Source: Clostridia bacterium (GTDB taxonomy: Bacteria > Bacillota > Clostridia > UMGS1840). Taken from it: a DNA stretch of 64,000 nucleotides. Under the pieces are notes generated by a model, which was not told the origin of the DNA, did not search any database, and saw only the letters and a list, made by a program, of their open reading frames with translations. A program made the position numbers and the translations under genes. The first letter of the stretch is position 1, and each line of letters opens with the position of its first letter. The DNA is taken from assembly GCA_017468465.1 (NCBI GenBank), contig JAFUIN010000019.1, forward strand, positions 39,509-103,508. Direction: 5' to 3'. Below are positions 1-13,900 of the stretch, piece by piece.

Positions 1-217
<217 letters not shown>

Positions 218-322
218 TTACCTGTGCCTTATGGCACTTTCCTTTCTAAGATACTTGGCAGATTGCCATATATAAATTTTTTTAACAAATGGAAATGTTT
301 GCCTGTTTTGCAAACCTTAAAT

Positions 323-351
323 ATTATACTACATTGACAAAAAAATATCAA
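323..351 (-). promoter_or_regulatory. sigma-A type promoter for gap
   Basis: Read on the minus strand: TTGATA, 17-base spacer, TATAAT. It lies about 110 bases before the gap start. The leader contains a 5-bp hairpin (224-237) just before the ribosome site. No clear terminator is seen for the gene ending at 417. Confidence 0.75.
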
Positions 352-416
352 GCTTTTTTTTGATTTTTTTCGTCAAATATATAAATTTGTGAATTTTATA
401 CAAGTTTTCGCAATGC

Positions 417-1211
417 TTAGAACTTTGCATTCATATATTGCTTATATTTTACTAAAATTTCCGTTGCATCTGAAAGCTCAGGATGCCATCTTTTCACCCA
501 TTCCAAAGAATAATAGCCTTTATAACCAATTTCTTTCAATGCCTTAACACAAGCACGAATAGGAAGATTTCCTTCCCCAATGGGTTTATAAACTACCCGA
601 TGATTTTCTACAACAGAGTCTTTAATATGAACAAATTTGATGTATTCTTTCAAATTGGAAACAGTGTATGCGCCATCTTCGCGATAATAAAGATATGGAT
701 GCTGAATATCCCATAACACGCCGCAGTTTTTCAAACTGCATTCGGTAAACAAGTTTTTGACCAACAGCGAATTTGCATAAATTCCATTGGTTTCCAATAG
801 AGGAGTTACTTTGCTTCCGGATGCGTATTCGTCCAACTTTTTCAAGAACTCCTTGGCGATGTCTGCATCCACACGTTCACCCGGTTCTGGGTTTCTGTCG
901 CCAAGCAAACGAACAAAGGGAACATTCATTTCGTGTGCCAAATCAATGTATTCTTTTGCTTCCTCTAAATATTGTGGACCTTCGTGAAGATAGCAATGAG
1001 AAGAAAGACATGCAATCGGTAAACGAATGCTTCTTAAATAGCGCCTGGTCTCTTGAATTTTTTCTTTATCATACTGCCAAATGGAAGGAGCATACATCTC
1101 CCCTCCTAATCCGCTGATTTCAATGGCTGAGAAACCAAGCTCCTTAGCTGTGGATACAATTTTCATAAAATCCCAATCGGGGCATGCCAGAGTTGAAAAG
1201 CATAACTTCAT
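417..1211 (-). CDS. sugar phosphate isomerase/epimerase family TIM-barrel protein
   Basis: A protein of 264 residues matching the AP-endonuclease-2/xylose-isomerase-like TIM barrel family (IolE/IolI type). Visible features are the start MKLCFSTLACPDWDF, LLETNGIY in mid-protein, VLWDIQHPY, FVHIKDSV and the late GYYSLEW motif; Glu, Asp and His residues in these strands usually bind a divalent metal. Substrate unknown. The ATG at 1211 is chosen because GAGGAA lies 6 bases upstream; a TTG two codons earlier would sit directly on that site. The gene starts 24 bases after the guaB stop and is probably cotranscribed with it. Family call is firm, specific function is not. Confidence 0.75.
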   Translation of the reverse strand: MKLCFSTLACPDWDFMKIVSTAKELGFSAIEISGLGGEMYAPSIWQYDKEKIQETRRYLRSIRLPIACLSSHCYLHEGPQYLEEAKEYIDLAHEMNVPFVRLLGDRNPEPGERVDADIAKEFLKKLDEYASGSKVTPLLETNGIYANSLLVKNLFTECSLKNCGVLWDIQHPYLYYREDGAYTVSNLKEYIKFVHIKDSVVENHRVVYKPIGEGNLPIRACVKALKEIGYKGYYSLEWVKRWHPELSDATEILVKYKQYMNAKF

Positions 1212-1235
1212 CTGCAATTCCTCATGCGATGGAAC

Positions 1236-2741
1236 TTATTTACCAATCGCTTTATCTTTTAAGATAACGTCGTGGGCACCACCTTCTACAATACTGGTGG
1301 AAGAAACTCTTGTGAGTTTTGCTTTGTCTTGTAATTCTTCGATGGTAAGCGCACCGCAGTTACACATAGTAGATTTTACTTTTTTCAATGTAACACTTAA
1401 ATTATCCCGTAAGGAACCTGCATAGGGCACATAAGAATCGACACCTTCTTCAAAAGAAAGCTTTGCCTGTCCCCCGCTATCATATCTTTGCCAGTTTCTT
1501 GCACGGTTAGACCCTTCACCCCAGTATTCTTTGAAGTAGTTGCCGTTGATGTTAACTTTTTGTGTCGGACTTTCGTCAAATCTGGAGAAATATCTTCCAA
1601 GCATTACAAAATCAGAACCCATTGCAAGTGCTAATGTAATGTGATAATCATGTACAATACCGCCATCAGAACAAATGGGAACATAGATCCCTGTTTCTTT
1701 GAAATATTCATCTCTTGCTTTTGCAACGTCGATAACACTGGTTGCCTGACCGCGACCAATTCCTTTGGTTTCACGGGTAATACAGATGGAGCCACCACCG
1801 ATGCCGACTTTAATAAAATCTGCACCTGCTTCTGCTAAAAAGCGGAATCCTTCAGCATCTACAACGTTTCCTGCACCGATTTTAATTTTATCACCGTATT
1901 TTGCTCTTGCAAACTCCAGTGTGCGTTTTTGCCATTCGGTATAACCTTCGGAGGAATCAATGCAAAGAACATCTGCTCCGGCTTCCACCAAAGCAGGGAT
2001 TCTTTCTTCATAGTCTCTGGTATTGATCCCAGCACCCACGATGTAACGTTTATCAGAATCTAACAGCTCCAAAGGATTATCTTTATGAGAAGCATAGTCT
2101 TTACGGAACACAAAGTACATTAAGTTGCCATTATCATCAACAATCGGAAGAGAATTTAATTTGTTGTCCCAAATGATGTCATTTGCTTCTTTTAAGGAAG
2201 TCTGTGAATTTCCGGTAATGAGCTTATCCAGCGGAGTCATCAGCTCGGATACTTTCACATCCGGAGAAAGTCTGGAAACACGGTAGTCTCTGGAGGTGAT
2301 TACACCCAAAAGCTTTCCGTTGGGCTTTCCGTCATCGGTAACGGCAACGGTAGAATGCCCTGTTTTTTCTAAAAGTTCGAGAATATCTGCTAATGTCTGA
2401 TCTGGCTTAATGTTGGAATCACTGGTTACAAAGCCAGCCTTATGTGCTTTTACACGGCGTACCATGTCAGCTTCTTCTTCAATGGTCTGAGAACCGTAGA
2501 TGAAGGAAACACCGCCTTCCATTGCCAGTGCAACCGCCAGCTTTTCGCCGGAAACAGATTGCATAATTGCAGACACCATGGGTATATTCAAACTGATCGG
2601 ACACTCTTCCTGTCCTTTTCTGTATCTCACCAACGGGGTTTTTAAGCTTACACGGTCCGGAATACATTCACAAGAGGAATAACCGGGAACCAATAAGTAT
2701 TCACTAAAAGTATGAGACTCTTTTTCAAAAAAATAAGCCAT
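1236..2741 (-). CDS. guaB: inosine-5'-monophosphate dehydrogenase, Tritrichomonas-like type
   Basis: A 501-residue IMP dehydrogenase that oxidises IMP to XMP with NAD in guanine nucleotide synthesis. Visible are the N-terminal barrel strand with [16 protein letters not shown], two CBS domains (roughly residues 105-225), the IMP-binding catalytic loop [10 protein letters not shown] with its Cys, and the flap region [19 protein letters not shown]. The usual bacterial GSMLAGTEESPG phosphate-binding motif is replaced by [12 protein letters not shown]. From memory, this variant and most of the length match the Tritrichomonas foetus enzyme far better than the common bacterial form. AAGGAG stands 7 bases before the ATG. 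It has its own promoter and a leader hairpin. Confidence 0.95.
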   Translation of the reverse strand: MAYFFEKESHTFSEYLLVPGYSSCECIPDRVSLKTPLVRYRKGQEECPISLNIPMVSAIMQSVSGEKLAVALAMEGGVSFIYGSQTIEEEADMVRRVKAHKAGFVTSDSNIKPDQTLADILELLEKTGHSTVAVTDDGKPNGKLLGVITSRDYRVSRLSPDVKVSELMTPLDKLITGNSQTSLKEANDIIWDNKLNSLPIVDDNGNLMYFVFRKDYASHKDNPLELLDSDKRYIVGAGINTRDYEERIPALVEAGADVLCIDSSEGYTEWQKRTLEFARAKYGDKIKIGAGNVVDAEGFRFLAEAGADFIKVGIGGGSICITRETKGIGRGQATSVIDVAKARDEYFKETGIYVPICSDGGIVHDYHITLALAMGSDFVMLGRYFSRFDESPTQKVNINGNYFKEYWGEGSNRARNWQRYDSGGQAKLSFEEGVDSYVPYAGSLRDNLSVTLKKVKSTMCNCGALTIEELQDKAKLTRVSSTSIVEGGAHDVILKDKAIGK

Positions 2742-2774
2742 GGTTTTTCTCCTTCTTTCTCAATTAAATTATCC

Positions 2775-2806
2775 GGGATTTGAGAGATATAAAAATGCTC
2801 AAACCC
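2775..2806 (-). promoter_or_regulatory. hairpin in the guaB 5' leader
   Basis: In the guaB leader, GGGTTTGAG pairs with CTCAAATCCC (9 bp with one bulge, 13-base loop). It is not followed by a U-run, so it is not a terminator. It sits between the promoter and the ribosome site and may stabilise or regulate the message; no ligand is inferred. Confidence 0.4.
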
Positions 2807-2825
2807 ATTTTTGCTTATTGAATCT

Positions 2826-2854
2826 ATTTTACAACATTTATCGCATATTGTCAA
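2826..2854 (-). promoter_or_regulatory. sigma-A type promoter for guaB
   Basis: TTGACA, 17-base spacer, TAAAAT on the minus strand. It lies just downstream of the obgE stop, so guaB does not depend on read-through from obgE. Confidence 0.8.
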
Positions 2855-2870
2855 TATATTTTGACGATAT

Positions 2871-5416
<2,546 letters not shown>

Positions 5417-5417
5417 T

Positions 5418-6209
5418 TTATTCACTCCTTTTTCCATGCACCATTGTGCCAACTGCTTCCCCGTCTACAATCTGATAGATAATTTCCGGATTGTCTCCTT
5501 GTGCGATGACGGTTGTAATTTCATCTTTTTGTGCGATTTCTGCCGCAATCAGCTTTGTAATCATGCCGCCGGTTCCAAGTTTAGAACCAGCTCCGCCTGC
5601 TTTTTCTTTTAATTCATCTGTTATTTCATAAATGTCGTAAATCAGCTTGGCATCCGGATTCACTTTGGGATTGTCATTATAATAGCCATCAATATCCGTC
5701 AGAATAATCAGTAAATCCGCTTTTACCAGACGGGCAACGTAAGCAGATAAGGTGTCATTATCGCCAAATTCAATTTCTTCAGTTGAAATAACGTCGTTTT
5801 CATTTACAATGGGGATTACACCCATTTGGAGTAAAGTAGAAAAAGTATTTACTGCATTGCTTCTTGAATGTTCATTATCAATAATGTATTTGGTAATTAA
5901 AATTTGTGCAACATCCTGTCCATACTGAGCAAAGAATTTGTCGTAGATTGCCATCAGCTGACATTGACCAACTGCAGCAGTTGCCTGCTTTTCTTTGACT
6001 TCGGTTGGTTTTTTGGGTAAATTTAATTTGGCAACACCAACACCAATGGCGCCGGACGAAACCAGAACCACATTTTTACCCTGGTTTTTTAAGTCCGATA
6101 AAACCATAACCAATTTTTCAATCCGACGGTAATTCATTTTTCCGTTGGCATAGGTTAATGAGCTGGTGCCGATTTTCACAACTACAGTATTGGATTTTAA
6201 TGTTCTCAT
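5418..6209 (-). CDS. proB: glutamate 5-kinase (short form without PUA domain)
   Basis: A 263-residue amino-acid kinase that phosphorylates the gamma-carboxyl of glutamate, the first step of proline synthesis. Visible are [29 protein letters not shown] and [11 protein letters not shown], then LTDIDGYY and the GTGGMITK nucleotide/effector segment. It stops at the kinase domain: the C-terminal PUA domain found in longer ProB proteins (about 370 residues) is missing. GAGGAA precedes the ATG. It is the upstream partner of proA. Confidence 0.97.
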   Translation of the reverse strand: MRTLKSNTVVVKIGTSSLTYANGKMNYRRIEKLVMVLSDLKNQGKNVVLVSSGAIGVGVAKLNLPKKPTEVKEKQATAAVGQCQLMAIYDKFFAQYGQDVAQILITKYIIDNEHSRSNAVNTFSTLLQMGVIPIVNENDVISTEEIEFGDNDTLSAYVARLVKADLLIILTDIDGYYNDNPKVNPDAKLIYDIYEITDELKEKAGGAGSKLGTGGMITKLIAAEIAQKDEITTVIAQGDNPEIIYQIVDGEAVGTMVHGKRSE

Positions 6210-6223
6210 AATATCTTCCTCTT

Positions 6224-7225
6224 TTACTGCTCAATTTTCAAAGAAAGCTGGTAGGCTTTTCTTAATGGGTCGGGGCAAACTTTTACATCACAAAATGAAA
6301 ATTCTTTATTTAGTCGTAAAATATTTTTTCGTTTGTGTCCTGCAACTTTAGAAACCTCTTTTTCCCCGCAATATATGTACAGTTTCTTTCCAATGGTTTT
6401 TTTATTGTTTAGTTGTTCTTTTATAATTTGATAATATATTTCATTTTGAACCAATTCGCCAAAGGCTTCATGATAGGCTCCGATAATATTTTGGGAATTG
6501 ATTTCTTCGCTTGCCATCAACCCTACACGAATGACCGGAATTTTGGCATTTAGAAATTTACGGTAAATTTCTGCAGTCAGGCAGACGGTTTGCTCCAGCG
6601 ATTTTATTTGATACTCCCCTGCCTGATATAATTCATATAATTTTGTGTTTTCCAGCACAACGGTTGGATATATCCTCACAAAATCCGGCTTCAAAGCGAT
6701 AATTTCATCTGCTGTTCGGATGTCATCGTCATCGGATGCCCCATACATGGAAACCATCATTTGAAGTCCCAAAGAAAATGGATATTTCCGAATCAGTTCC
6801 ACGGCATTAACGGTATCCTGATGCGTCATTTTGCGCAGATTTTTTTCCAGCACAGCATCCACCGTCGACTGAACGCCAAGCTCAATCGTTGTGACACCGT
6901 GTTCTAAAAGCATATCCAATATGGAAGGGGTAATATAATCCGGCCTTGTGGATAATCGAACTCCATAGAAATACTGACGAAACTGTTCAGCAAGCTTCAA
7001 ATATTTTTTCTGCATTTCCAAAGGGATTCCGGTAAAGCTACCACCAAAAAAAGCAATTTCTGTTTCTTCCGGCGGATAATTATATTTAACAGCCTGATTC
7101 AACAGCAATTCGCATTCAGCCAAATCGACAGCATGGTTGACACCGCTGATTTTCTTCTGATTACAAAAAACACATTGATTCGGGCAGCCATAATGGGTTA
7201 CAAAAATCGGGATATTCTTTTTCAT
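6224..7225 (-). CDS. Elp3-like radical SAM protein
   Basis: A 333-residue radical SAM protein. The iron-sulfur ligands appear as CPNQCVFC (Cys-x3-Cys-x2-Cys, residues 14-21). Downstream are FFGGSFTGI, LSTRPDYI and GVTTIELGVQS, the pattern of the Elp3/YhcC-like branch found next to smc, ftsY or rnc in many Clostridia. No C-terminal acetyltransferase domain is present, so it is not a full Elp3. Its ATG comes one base after the stop of the membrane protein gene at 7227, and its own ribosome site is weak, which suggests translational coupling. Substrate unknown. Confidence 0.85.
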   Translation of the reverse strand: MKKNIPIFVTHYGCPNQCVFCNQKKISGVNHAVDLAECELLLNQAVKYNYPPEETEIAFFGGSFTGIPLEMQKKYLKLAEQFRQYFYGVRLSTRPDYITPSILDMLLEHGVTTIELGVQSTVDAVLEKNLRKMTHQDTVNAVELIRKYPFSLGLQMMVSMYGASDDDDIRTADEIIALKPDFVRIYPTVVLENTKLYELYQAGEYQIKSLEQTVCLTAEIYRKFLNAKIPVIRVGLMASEEINSQNIIGAYHEAFGELVQNEIYYQIIKEQLNNKKTIGKKLYIYCGEKEVSKVAGHKRKNILRLNKEFSFCDVKVCPDPLRKAYQLSLKIEQ

Positions 7226-7226
7226 A

Positions 7227-9956
7227 TTAACTTTCAGAATTCAGTTGATTGATAATACTTTCCAATTCTTTCATTGCACTTCCGAATGCTTCCCAATCAT
7301 TGGATTTTGATGCTTCCTGAACCTTATTGAAGGCATCGGTAATTTGAGAAAGTCCGTCTCCAGCCGGTAACGAATCTGTCGCATCATCTGTTTCTGGAAC
7401 AGACGTTTCGTCTTCAATAGGCAACATAATGGAAGGCGTTCCTTTGAATAAGGTATCCAGTGCTTCTGATAACGTCGGTTCAATGGAAATCTTATTATCA
7501 TATGCTGCAATGACCATTTTTAGTTCCGGAAACGTATTTTTGCCGGACGTGATATAAATGGGCTCCACATAAATTAAAGAACCCTTAACCGGTATTGTTA
7601 ACATATTTCCACGGATAACAGAGGAACCACCGGAACCCCATAATGTCATTAGCTGAGAGATTTCTGTATTGGAATCAATTCTCTTTTCAATTTGCATCGG
7701 GCCATATACATTTTTCCCTTTTGGAAATTTATAAAGAGTCAGCTCTCCGTAGCTGTCACCGTCAGAGCCGGCAGCCAGCCAGGAAACCATATTATCTTTT
7801 TCTGTAATTGTAAACGGCAGCATTAAAACCAAATCTACATTGTCATTGACTTTCATCATATTGTAGTAAGGTTCTACCCTCTTTTTATTCTGACTTTCAT
7901 CAGCATTCGAAACAGCTGCATCGGAATACATTTCATAGGCAACATCCCATACATCTGAACGGTTATAAAAAGTTGTCGTATCCGTTGTATGATATCGCTT
8001 CAACATCTCTGCCTGAATTTTGAAATAGGATTCGGGATATCGAATGCTGAATTGTAAATCTTCCGGAATGGGTGTATCCATAAATATTTCCGGATAAATA
8101 TTACGATACACAGAAATTAAAACGTCAGACGGGTCTGTAATGTAAAGTTCTACTGTACCGTCATAGGCATCCACAATGGCCTTTACAGAATTACGAATAT
8201 AGTTGTAATCATTTGTGTACGGTTGAGCATAAGGATATTCGGAGGTTGTGGTATAGGCGTCAACAACCCATTTTAACCGACCGTTTCCATCAATCAGCAA
8301 ATAGGGTTTTTCATCAAATGTCAAAAATGGCGCTGCAATTTTCACACGATCCAACACATTTTTGTTCAAAAGCAGCTTGCTTTCAGAGGTAATGAACTTG
8401 GACACCATCATCTGATAATCGCCATAATGCAGTGCAAACAATGACCGATTCCAGAAGTTTAGCGGGATCCCGGCTTTTCCCTGATATACAGTTTCTACAT
8501 TGTTTTCGTCATCCAGATAGTCAAATTCCTTGATGGTTGTATTCACGATAGAATATTCGTCTTTATATTCTCCAAAATAAATTCTGGGTTCTGTGATGGT
8601 AAGCTCCGGCAGTTCTGACGTAACCGGAATATCCTTTACATACATTACAGGATGCCCCTCAGGAGTTACTTCATTAACCGGTGACACAACCACCCCGTAT
8701 CCATGGGTAAACCGCATTTTATCATTACTGTAATTCTGAGTTGTAGGAGAATTTTTATCTTTTTTCAGCTCTCGTGCAGACAGCATAATTGGCGTTTTTT
8801 TGCCGTCAATTTCATATGCTGCAATATCTAAATCCTTAAATTCGTAATAATTTCTCAAGCTTTGAAGCTGTCCGAAAATGGTTTTTGTAGATTGATAATC
8901 AATAATGCGAACATTTTCCAAGGTTTCTTTTTCGGTTTCTAAATCTTGCTGTGTTAATGAGTTATCAGCAGGAAATTCACGATCCATGATCTTGTCCAAT
9001 CCGTATGCGCTGCGGGTTGCATCAATATGATGCTGAATATACGGAGCTTCTACCTGTACTTCTGCCGGTTGCACGTGAAAATACTGTGTTACAATCGCAC
9101 TTGCCGCAACTGCTATTAAAACCACTGGATAAACAGCTGCAGCATATAACGCAAATTTAACTTTTCCGCGTTGCAGGAAAATCAACACAGCCACAACAAC
9201 TGCTACAATCACATAAGGTGCTGCCTTAAAGTATTTTAACCAGATATTGATATCGGTAAATCCGGCACCAAATAAACCTCCGAAGTCGGAATATAACACA
9301 TCTTCCCCGCGAAACTTATAAGAAAGCACACGAATCAAAATAATCATAAGAAGATTCAAAACAACATGACGGGTAATTTTCTTATTCTTGAAAATTTCTT
9401 TCAAATTGGTAATTCCAAGCTTGCTGTACAGCAAAAAATAAATTGCACTGATTAATACTGTCAGGAAAATGAAAACGCCAATTAAGCTATCAAATACCGA
9501 AATCGCAAAGGGGCGAATAAATACATAATAAGAAATGTCCTGATGGAAAATCGGGTCTGTAGTTCCCCACTCCACAGAATTTGCAAATAATAAAAATCTT
9601 GAATATACCGCATCTTTAATGTAGCTGCTCGCAAAAAAAGCAAACACAAACGATAAAATAAAAATGGGAAGAAGCTTTTTCAAGAAGGAGAAGCTGATAT
9701 CCGTTTTCAGCATATTTTTACGAATTTGCAAAAAATTCATAAAAATCAACAGAAATACAATCAAAAAACTGATGCTCTGCACGGCAATTTTTGTGATCAG
9801 ATTTTTCGAAAAAACAGTAACGAAATTTTGTCCGATTTCACGGATTTGAATATATTCCATATAAAAGTTATAGCCGGTAATTAACACAACGATTCCAAGC
9901 AGAATCAACACACCGGTGATCACACCGGACAATGCTTTTTTTAAGCCTTCATTCAT
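7227..9956 (-). CDS. UPF0182 family large membrane protein
   Basis: A protein of 909 residues with seven or so hydrophobic helices in the first 300 residues, followed by a long soluble part. It matches the UPF0182 family (COG1615) by layout and motifs such as EAPYIQHHIDATRSAYGL and YTTTSEYPYAQP. The C-terminal 60 residues are acidic and low in complexity. The family has no established function. The start is MNEGLKKALSG: AGGAGG lies 11 bases upstream, and the in-frame TTG further up overlaps that site. It is followed tightly by the radical SAM gene. Confidence 0.85.
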   Translation of the reverse strand: MNEGLKKALSGVITGVLILLGIVVLITGYNFYMEYIQIREIGQNFVTVFSKNLITKIAVQSISFLIVFLLIFMNFLQIRKNMLKTDISFSFLKKLLPIFILSFVFAFFASSYIKDAVYSRFLLFANSVEWGTTDPIFHQDISYYVFIRPFAISVFDSLIGVFIFLTVLISAIYFLLYSKLGITNLKEIFKNKKITRHVVLNLLMIILIRVLSYKFRGEDVLYSDFGGLFGAGFTDINIWLKYFKAAPYVIVAVVVAVLIFLQRGKVKFALYAAAVYPVVLIAVAASAIVTQYFHVQPAEVQVEAPYIQHHIDATRSAYGLDKIMDREFPADNSLTQQDLETEKETLENVRIIDYQSTKTIFGQLQSLRNYYEFKDLDIAAYEIDGKKTPIMLSARELKKDKNSPTTQNYSNDKMRFTHGYGVVVSPVNEVTPEGHPVMYVKDIPVTSELPELTITEPRIYFGEYKDEYSIVNTTIKEFDYLDDENNVETVYQGKAGIPLNFWNRSLFALHYGDYQMMVSKFITSESKLLLNKNVLDRVKIAAPFLTFDEKPYLLIDGNGRLKWVVDAYTTTSEYPYAQPYTNDYNYIRNSVKAIVDAYDGTVELYITDPSDVLISVYRNIYPEIFMDTPIPEDLQFSIRYPESYFKIQAEMLKRYHTTDTTTFYNRSDVWDVAYEMYSDAAVSNADESQNKKRVEPYYNMMKVNDNVDLVLMLPFTITEKDNMVSWLAAGSDGDSYGELTLYKFPKGKNVYGPMQIEKRIDSNTEISQLMTLWGSGGSSVIRGNMLTIPVKGSLIYVEPIYITSGKNTFPELKMVIAAYDNKISIEPTLSEALDTLFKGTPSIMLPIEDETSVPETDDATDSLPAGDGLSQITDAFNKVQEASKSNDWEAFGSAMKELESIINQLNSES

Positions 9957-9999
9957 ACAGAAACATTCCTCCTTCTTCAAAAATTGTAAACTTCTTTAC

Positions 10000-10905
10000 T
10001 TAATCAAACAGCTCTTCTGCATATGATGCAGGATCAAAATCCATCAAGTCTTCCAGTTGTTCACCAACACCCACCATTTTTACCGGTAGCCCTGTTTTTT
10101 GAACCAAAGGAATAATGACACCACCCTTTGCTGTTCCGTCTAATTTGGTTAAAATGAGCCCTGTTAAATCAGCTGCCTCAGAAAAGCTTTGCGCTTGCAG
10201 CAACGCATTCTGACCGGTAGCTGCTTCCACTACCAATAACGATTCAATAAATTCTGCACCGGTCTGCTGTTTTAAGATTCGGTGCATTTTAGAAAGCTCA
10301 TCCATCAAACCTTTTTTCGTTTGCAATCTGCCGGCAGTGTCGCATATTAAAACATCTTTTCCGGTTTTCTTCAAATGTTCAGCTGCCTGATACACAACAG
10401 ATGCAGGGTCTTGCTCAGGTGTGCCGCAAAAGAAATCTGCTCCACTTCTTTGTGCCCAAACCTCCAGTTGCTCTGTAGCTGCAGCACGGAATGTATCTGC
10501 AGCGGCTAAAATAACCGATTTTCCTTCTTTGGAAAACTGATGCGCCAATTTTCCTGCAGTTGTGGTTTTTCCGGCACCGTTGACACCAACCAAAATCATA
10601 ATGTAAGGCTTGTTTTCTTTTTTTAAGGTATGGTCAGGAGACAAAATTTCTGCAATAATTGCTTTGATTTCCTGCTTCACCTCATCTGCTTCGGTCAGAC
10701 GCTTTTCTTTTACTCTTTTGCGAAGCTCTTCAATAATAAAAGCAGAGCTTTCGGCACTGATATCAGACAAAATTAAAATTTCTTCCAATTCTTCATATAA
10801 TTCTTCGTCAATTTTTTTGAAAATCTTAAACGCGTTGTTGATTCCTTCTGACATCGCTTGCTTGGTTTTCTGGATGCCTTTTTTGAATTTGTCGATAAAA
10901 AACAT
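10000..10905 (-). CDS. ftsY: signal recognition particle receptor
   Basis: A 301-residue SRP GTPase that docks ribosome-nascent-chain-SRP complexes at the membrane. The short N-terminal helix MFFIDKFKKGIQKTKQ replaces the long acidic domain of the E. coli protein, as usual in Bacillota. The NG domain shows GVNGAGKTTTAGKLA (G1), ADTFRAAATEQL, DTAGR and TKLDGTAKGG. The usual DATTGQ loop reads EAATGQ here, a mild oddity. AAGGGGG precedes the ATG; 16 bases separate it from the smc stop, so smc-ftsY is an operon. Confidence 0.97.
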   Translation of the reverse strand: MFFIDKFKKGIQKTKQAMSEGINNAFKIFKKIDEELYEELEEILILSDISAESSAFIIEELRKRVKEKRLTEADEVKQEIKAIIAEILSPDHTLKKENKPYIMILVGVNGAGKTTTAGKLAHQFSKEGKSVILAAADTFRAAATEQLEVWAQRSGADFFCGTPEQDPASVVYQAAEHLKKTGKDVLICDTAGRLQTKKGLMDELSKMHRILKQQTGAEFIESLLVVEAATGQNALLQAQSFSEAADLTGLILTKLDGTAKGGVIIPLVQKTGLPVKMVGVGEQLEDLMDFDPASYAEELFD

Positions 10906-10921
10906 CAGGATTCCCCCTTTA

Positions 10922-13900
10922 CTAATCTGTAATGACATCTTTCATTTTTAGTGCAACCAATTTGGAAACACCCTTTTCCTGCATGGTTACACCATATAAG
11001 GTGTCAGCGTTCTCCATCGTGCCTCGACGATGAGAAACTAAAATAAACTGTGTTTTATGCTTGTAGCTTTTAATGTATTCGGCAAAACGGTAAACATTTA
11101 CTTCGTCAAGCGCCGCTTCAATCTCGTCAAACACACAAAACGGTAATGGCTTCAGGCTTAACACAGAAAATAATAATGCTATCGCAGTAAATGCTTTTTC
11201 TCCACCGGAGAGCAGTGATATACTCTCTAATTTTTTTCCCGGTGGCTGCACAATAATTTCAATTCCGCTTTCTAAAACATTATCCGGCTCTAACAGCTTC
11301 AGCGACGCGTTTCCACCATTGAATAATGCCCGGAACGTCTCCTTGAAATTCTCGTGAATTAAGTCGAACTGTGTCACAAAATTATGTTTCATAACAGAAA
11401 GCATGTCGGTAATTAAAGTCTCTAATTCATTTTTAGCGTTAATTAAATCTTCTTCTTGTTTTTTCATAAAAGTATAACGTTCGTTGACTTCGTTATATTC
11501 TTCCACTGAAGCAAGATTAACATCGCCCAAGCCTTTGATTTTGGATTTTAACTCTGCAATCAGCTTGCGGTCTGTGCTTTCATCCGATTCTTCTATGGAT
11601 ACCAGTTCTAATCCCGAAGAATAGGTTAACTCATAGGCATCCCATAAATTTTGTGTATAGGTTTCAATATCATCATTAATATTTTCAGTTTTTGCAGAAA
11701 ACTTTGCAAGCTCCTGCTCCTGGGCAAGCAAAAGGTCTCTGGCTTCTTTGTGAGAAGCTTGCTGCATGGAAAACTCCTCTTCCATGGTTTCCTTTTGCAT
11801 GCGGATATTTTCAATTTCTTCCGTAGTTTCGGATAAACTGATACGCTCTTGCTTGATCTGTTCTTTCTTAAATTCAATGTCGTCAGCGATTGCTTCATTT
11901 TTTTGATAAAAGGCAGTTATTTGCTGCTCTTTCTTATGAAAACTTTCTACATATTCATCTTTTTCCGAAAGAACTCTTTTTTGTGTTTCAATTTCTTCAT
12001 AAATTCCCTGTTCAAGAAAAGATAAATGTGCTTTTTTCTGATTCAATTCAGAAAGTCCGGCAGAAAGCGTTTCAACTTTTAATTTTTTCGATTCGGCACT
12101 ATGAGAAAGCTTGGTTTCGTCTTCTACCATCAAAACAAGCGTTTTATCGATTTCTTTGATTTCCTGTTTCAATTCTGCAATGGTCGCACTTTTAGATAAA
12201 AAGCCGGTAGATTTTAAGATGTGACCACCCACAATGGAACCACCGGCGTTAAACACTTCACCGGTTAAGGTTACCAAGCGGAAACTGTTATGATATTTTC
12301 GGGATAACTCGCCTGCTGTTCGATATGTATCCACCACAAGAGTTTTGCCAAGTAAACTGGAAATAATTCCGCCAAATTTACGGTCATAGGAAAGCAAATC
12401 AACAGCCTTTCCAATCACCCCGGGTTCTAAAAGGGCTTCTCCAAAATCAAATTCCCGCTCTTTAATTTTTTCAACGGGAAGAAATGTTACTCTCCCCAAT
12501 TCGTGCTGTTTCAAAAAATCAATGGCGATTTTGGCATCCTGTTCGTTCTCTACAACAATATTTTGCAGCGAATTTCCAAGCACCGCATCAAAAGCTAAGG
12601 CAGTTTTTTTCTCTGCTTTGATAATATCGGCTAATGTTCCATATAACTTTGCTTCCGACAATTTTCCATTTTTGGATGCAGAAAAAATTTCTTTTACACT
12701 TTTTTGATAGCCTTCGTAATTTTTTTCCATATCGGAAAGATATAAAACCTTTCCTTGTTTTGTATTTCGCTCTACAGTAAGCTCGGAACGCTCCCGACGG
12801 CTTTTTTCTATTGTATGTAAAATTCCGTCAATTTCTTTTTGAATGTTCGCAATTTCCTCTTGCAAAGAATCAAACGTTTCCATTTCTCTTAAAATGGTTA
12901 TTTTGTTTTCTTCCAACCGTTTGATTTTTTCTTCACGGTCAGCAATCAGTACATCATAACGTGTAAGTTTGGTTTGGTCTGATTCCTTTTCGTTTTTTAA
13001 GCGCTCAATATCTTGGAGATTTCTTTCGATTTCTACTTCATACAATGAAATTTGATTTTCAAAAGTTGCGATATTATACTCAAAATCTTTCTCTTTCTTG
13101 TGGAGAACCTCCATTAACAGATCTGCTTCCCGCCGTTTTCCGGAAAGCTGTTCCGCATTGCTGTCAAGCTCGCTGATTTTTTTGGTGGATTCTTCAATTT
13201 CTTTGTTGAGCTTTTCTGCTTTTTTTTCAAATTCATTCAGCATTGCTCTGCTTTTTTGAATATACCGGCACCAGTATCGGATTTCCAGTAACCGAAGTTC
13301 TTCTTTTAAGCCTAAAAAGATTACAGCTTTTTTTGAAGATTTTTCCAATCCTGGAAGTCTTTGTCCCAATTCCGACAAAATATCGTTTAAGCGCACCAAA
13401 TTATCATTGGTTTGTGCCAATTTTCGTTCTGCATCATCTTTTTTATGCCGATATTTTGATATCCCTGCAGCTTCCTCAAAAAAATTTCTTCTGTCTTGCG
13501 GTTTGCCGGAAATAATTTCATCAATTTTTCCCTGCCCAACAATAGAATAGCCGTCTCTTCCCAAGCCGGTATCCATAAATAATTCATTGATGTCTTTCAT
13601 GCGACAAGGAGCTTTGTTGATAAAATATTCACCCTCACCGGATCGGTACACACGACGGGTTACCATCACTTCGTCAAAATCGATTTGCAAAGCATGGTCA
13701 GAATTGTCTATGGTAACCGATACTTCTGCATAGTTCAATGGTTTTCGTTTTGCAGTGCCTGAAAAAATAACATCCTGCATATTTCCACCACGAAGAGACT
13801 TTGCCCTGGATTCCCCCAAAACCCAACGAATTGCATCGGAAATATTGCTTTTTCCGCTGCCGTTGGGACCAACAATGGTGGTAACTCCGCCGGTAAAGTC

